Below, piece after piece: positions 61,769-64,000 of a DNA stretch of 64,000 nt. Made by a program: the position numbers and the translations under genes. Numbering within the stretch: position 1 is the first letter of the stretch; each line of letters opens with the position of its first letter. The notes beneath the pieces are model-generated. The model saw nothing but the letters and a program-made list of their open reading frames with translations. It had not been told where the DNA came from and ran no database searches. The stretch comes from UBA4427 sp046351135 (lineage in GTDB: Bacteria > Myxococcota_A > UBA9160 > UBA4427): NCBI GenBank assembly GCA_046351135.1, contig JAXLZA010000007.1, positions 62,001 through 126,000 on the forward strand. The letters run 5' to 3'.

Positions 61769-62377
61769 TCAGATCTCTCCCGTCTGTCGTCGCAGGAGCG
61801 CGATGCCCTGCTCGAGGGTGACTGCCTCGCCGGTCGGATAGAGGACCAGCATGCTCGTCATCGAGGCGAAGTCGCGCTCGAGGCGATCGATCGTCCGGCG
61901 CACCTCGCGGCGATCCTCGAGCTCGTCCATCAGCACGCCCTTCGAGAGCAGGAGCTCGGCCCGGAAGGGGCGCAGCTCCGCGTGGAACTGGGCGTCGTCG
62001 GTGTCGATGATCGTGTCCACCCGGGTCTCGATGTAGGGCCGCACGAAGCGCTCGAAGCGGTCGATGCCCTCGACCTTGCCGTGGCGGCGGAGCTGCTCGA
62101 GCGTCACGCGGAAGCTCGCGAGGTCGCGCCGGAGGCGTCGCATCGAGTACTTCTGCTGGGCCAGGGCCTCGCCGGTCAGCTGGCTCTCGACGGCCTCGCG
62201 GCCCGAGAAGCGGGCGAAGTAGGCGTGGCCGTCGCCGGCTCCGGTCGAGCAGCCGGTCGCTCCGAGGAGCGAGACGGCGAGCCAGCCTGCGAGCGGGGCG
62301 AGGCCCGCCGCGCGGCGACCGGCCGGGGCCGGCCGGGACCGGCGGGTTGCATGCGTCGCGTTTCGATTCGAGCTCAT
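61769..62377 (-). CDS. lipoprotein of unknown function
   Basis: A 202-residue protein with an Arg-rich n-region and lipobox LLGATGC (Cys43). The mature protein is almost wholly alpha-helical and charged (LAQQKYSMRRLRRDLASFRVTLEQLRR; LLLSKGVLMDELEDRREVRRTIDRL), likely coiled coil. It overlaps the upstream helical-repeat gene by an ATGA and the TolQ-like gene follows at once, so the three are translationally linked. The family is not recognised. Confidence 0.8.
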   Translation of the reverse strand: MSSNRNATHATRRSRPAPAGRRAAGLAPLAGWLAVSLLGATGCSTGAGDGHAYFARFSGREAVESQLTGEALAQQKYSMRRLRRDLASFRVTLEQLRRHGKVEGIDRFERFVRPYIETRVDTIIDTDDAQFHAELRPFRAELLLSKGVLMDELEDRREVRRTIDRLERDFASMTSMLVLYPTGEAVTLEQGIALLRRQTGEI

Positions 62378-64000
62378 CGGTCTTCACCTCCGGCGATCAG
62401 GTCCTGCAGGTCGAGGGCGGCCGCAGTCGGGTTCTTGGTCGTGGTCGGGGCCGCACCGGCCCCCGCGCCGACCTCTTCCGCGAGGCGGCGGACCAGCGCG
62501 TGGACCGGGTGGTCCCGCTGGACGGCGAGCTCGCGGATCAGGCCCTCCTGGCCGAGCGTCGCCTTGAAGATCGGGAGCGCCTCTTCGATCGCCTGGATCC
62601 GCACGTCGAGCCGCTCGCTGCGGGAGTCGAGGCGGTCGAGGTCGCTCGCGAGCTTCTCGATCGCGAAGCTCTCGGGCGAGCGCCCGGCGGCGACCCGCGG
62701 CGGGGCGGGCACGGCGTTCTCGCCGGACTCGACGGCGGCGAGGCGCATGGCCTCGCGCCGCCGCTCGGCGAGCTGGTCGCGCTCGCTGCGGGTGGCGGCC
62801 ATGGTCTGTGCGATCTCCTCGCGCTCCTTCGCGAGGCGCGCGAACTCGGCCTCGAGGGCGCCGATCTTCGTCTCGTCGGCGAAGCCGAAGTAGACGAGGC
62901 TGCGGTCGTTGGCGAAGGCGCTGCGGAACTTCTCGAGCACGTCGGCCTTCGCGGCGTGGTTCCCGATCCAGCGATCGAGCTGGCGCGAATGGACGACGCG
63001 ACCGGCGATCGGCTGGGCGACCGCCAGGAAGTCCGCCTCGCGGCCCGAGCGCTGCAGCGCCACCGCGAGGGTGCCCCAGAGCGCGCGGTCGAAGGGGAAG
63101 TAGGCGAGCGCCGTCTGGTACTGGCGGATCGCCTCGCTGATCTGCTCCGGCGAAGCGTCGCCCGCCGAGAAGAAGAGCACGCCGTCGCCGATCCCGCGCG
63201 CCGCCTGATAGGCACCGAAGTAGGCGGCGTCCGGGAGCGCCTCGCCGGTCGTGTCGCCGGCGAAGCGCTGGAAGGCGTGCAGGTAGCGCGAGTAGTGGTT
63301 GATCGCGTGGACGATCGCCTCGTCGTCGAGCTTGCCCGCCTCGTTCTCGACGGACATGTAGTAGCGGGCGGCGTTGAAGGTCGCGTCCTGGATCTCGGCC
63401 CAGAGGCCCTGCATCGCGGCGACGTAGGCGTCGCGGCCCTGATCGAGGTAGCCGAGGCGCTCCCAGCCCCCGGTCCGCGCGGCGTGGAGCGATTCGTAGA
63501 GCTCGATGCCGCGGTCGATGCTGAAGGGGATGTCGAGCTCGATCGCACGCTTGGTGCGCTCGCCCGTCGCGAAGACCTCGCTCTGCTGGCGGAGCGCCCG
63601 GGAGTAGATCGCGACCTGGCCCTGGAGCGTGTCGGCCCGGCGCATCGCCCGCTGATAGGCGGCGACGGAGTCGCGCACCGCCGCCAGCGAGGCCTCGGAG
63701 AAGCCGTCCTCGGCGAGCCGCGTGCGCGCCAGCTGGTGGGCGCGCTCGGCGGAGACGAGGGCGAGGGTGTAGGAGAGGCTGCCGCCGTCGCTCTCGGGGC
63801 CGTCGAGGCGCGCCACGAGATGATCGAGGAAGTCCTTCGAGGAGGCCTCGACGGGGACGGTCTCGGGATCGGCGCCGACGCGCTCGTCGGCGAGCACGCG
63901 CACGATCGCGCCGAGCGGGTCGATGTCGCCGTCGAGGGCCTCGGTCTGGGAGTGGATCAGGATCAGGCGCGCCACGCTCTCGTAGAGATGGGGCAGGGTG
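62374..64000 (-). CDS. large helical-repeat (TPR-like) protein, 5' end beyond the window
   Basis: At least 541 codons, open through the window edge at 64000 with coding-like sequence before any start, so the gene is cut. It is made of long amphipathic helices in TPR-like pairs (SEASLAAVRDSVAAYQRAMRR, AIRQYQTALAYFPFDRALWGTL) followed by a coiled coil (about 375-420 of the visible part; ALEAEFARLAKEREEIAQTM) and a Pro/Ala linker. No signal can be judged without the N-terminus. It is the upstream partner of the lipoprotein and TolQ-like protein and may be a scaffold of a second Tol-type complex. Confidence 0.8.
   Translation of the reverse strand, partial: TLPHLYESVARLILIHSQTEALDGDIDPLGAIVRVLADERVGADPETVPVEASSKDFLDHLVARLDGPESDGGSLSYTLALVSAERAHQLARTRLAEDGFSEASLAAVRDSVAAYQRAMRRADTLQGQVAIYSRALRQQSEVFATGERTKRAIELDIPFSIDRGIELYESLHAARTGGWERLGYLDQGRDAYVAAMQGLWAEIQDATFNAARYYMSVENEAGKLDDEAIVHAINHYSRYLHAFQRFAGDTTGEALPDAAYFGAYQAARGIGDGVLFFSAGDASPEQISEAIRQYQTALAYFPFDRALWGTLAVALQRSGREADFLAVAQPIAGRVVHSRQLDRWIGNHAAKADVLEKFRSAFANDRSLVYFGFADETKIGALEAEFARLAKEREEIAQTMAATRSERDQLAERRREAMRLAAVESGENAVPAPPRVAAGRSPESFAIEKLASDLDRLDSRSERLDVRIQAIEEALPIFKATLGQEGLIRELAVQRDHPVHALVRRLAEEVGAGAGAAPTTTKNPTAAALDLQDLIAGGEDR

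Overview
The window is GC-rich (codon third positions are almost all G or C), gene-dense and didermic. It encodes signal peptides, lipoproteins, an outer-membrane barrel, and Tol/Exb and TonB-like proteins. A TolQ-TolR-TolR-TonB cluster with large TPR proteins, a class I cyclic-di-GMP riboswitch, F420-type enzyme families, a polyhydroxyalkanoate-associated protein and an exosortase together suggest a deltaproteobacterial lineage (Myxococcota or a relative). This is inference from gene content; there is no rRNA or other phylogenetic marker here beyond metG and one tRNA. No insertion sequence, phage, integrase or CRISPR array was seen.

Layout. 0-21.4 kb: a TetR regulator, then a long minus-strand series read from 21.4 kb down to 0.8 kb. 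It contains a periplasmic protein, two big TPR/coiled-coil proteins, a TPR lipoprotein, a small secreted protein, TolQ/ExbB, two ExbD/TolR, a TonB-like AgmX/PglI-type protein, a GEMM-I (c-di-GMP) riboswitch, and a 3361-residue protein combining DUF11 repeats, OmpA-like domains and an outer-membrane beta-barrel. This resembles the inner-to-outer-membrane trans-envelope machines of Myxococcus gliding, with a c-di-GMP-sensing switch on the giant surface component. 21.7-30.2 kb: a deazaflavin-type nitroreductase, two small membrane proteins, tRNA-His, an operon of VWA lipoprotein, MFS transporter, TVP38/DedA-like protein and MerA-like flavoprotein, a DUF547 protein and a lipoprotein cytochrome c. 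30.3-39.7 kb: a PuuD-like membrane protein, metG, a luciferase-like oxidoreductase, a sterol desaturase/fatty acid hydroxylase family protein, a sulfatase, a PD40 lipoprotein and a conserved hypothetical protein.

39.7-43.5 kb holds a large MshQ/DUF6701-like secreted protein with no MSHA pilus genes near it. 44-56.2 kb is a surface-glycan region: divergent Wzm/Wzt-type ABC exporter genes, a GT2 glycosyltransferase, a GT2-GT4 fusion, a methyltransferase, an exosortase fused to an EpsI-type domain, a secreted five-repeat protein, a tandem-duplicated methyltransferase and a polysaccharide pyruvyl transferase. 56.3-61.3 kb: a hypothetical protein, rluF, rlmI, a metallo-beta-lactamase-fold hydrolase and an SGNH hydrolase. 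61.2-64 kb: a second TolQ-like protein with a lipoprotein and a large helical-repeat protein that runs off the window edge.

The strongest unusual signals are the c-di-GMP riboswitch in front of the giant protein, the asymmetric ExbD pair, the exosortase-EpsI fusion, and the tandem methyltransferase. All functions are read from sequence motifs and remembered families; no database search was run.
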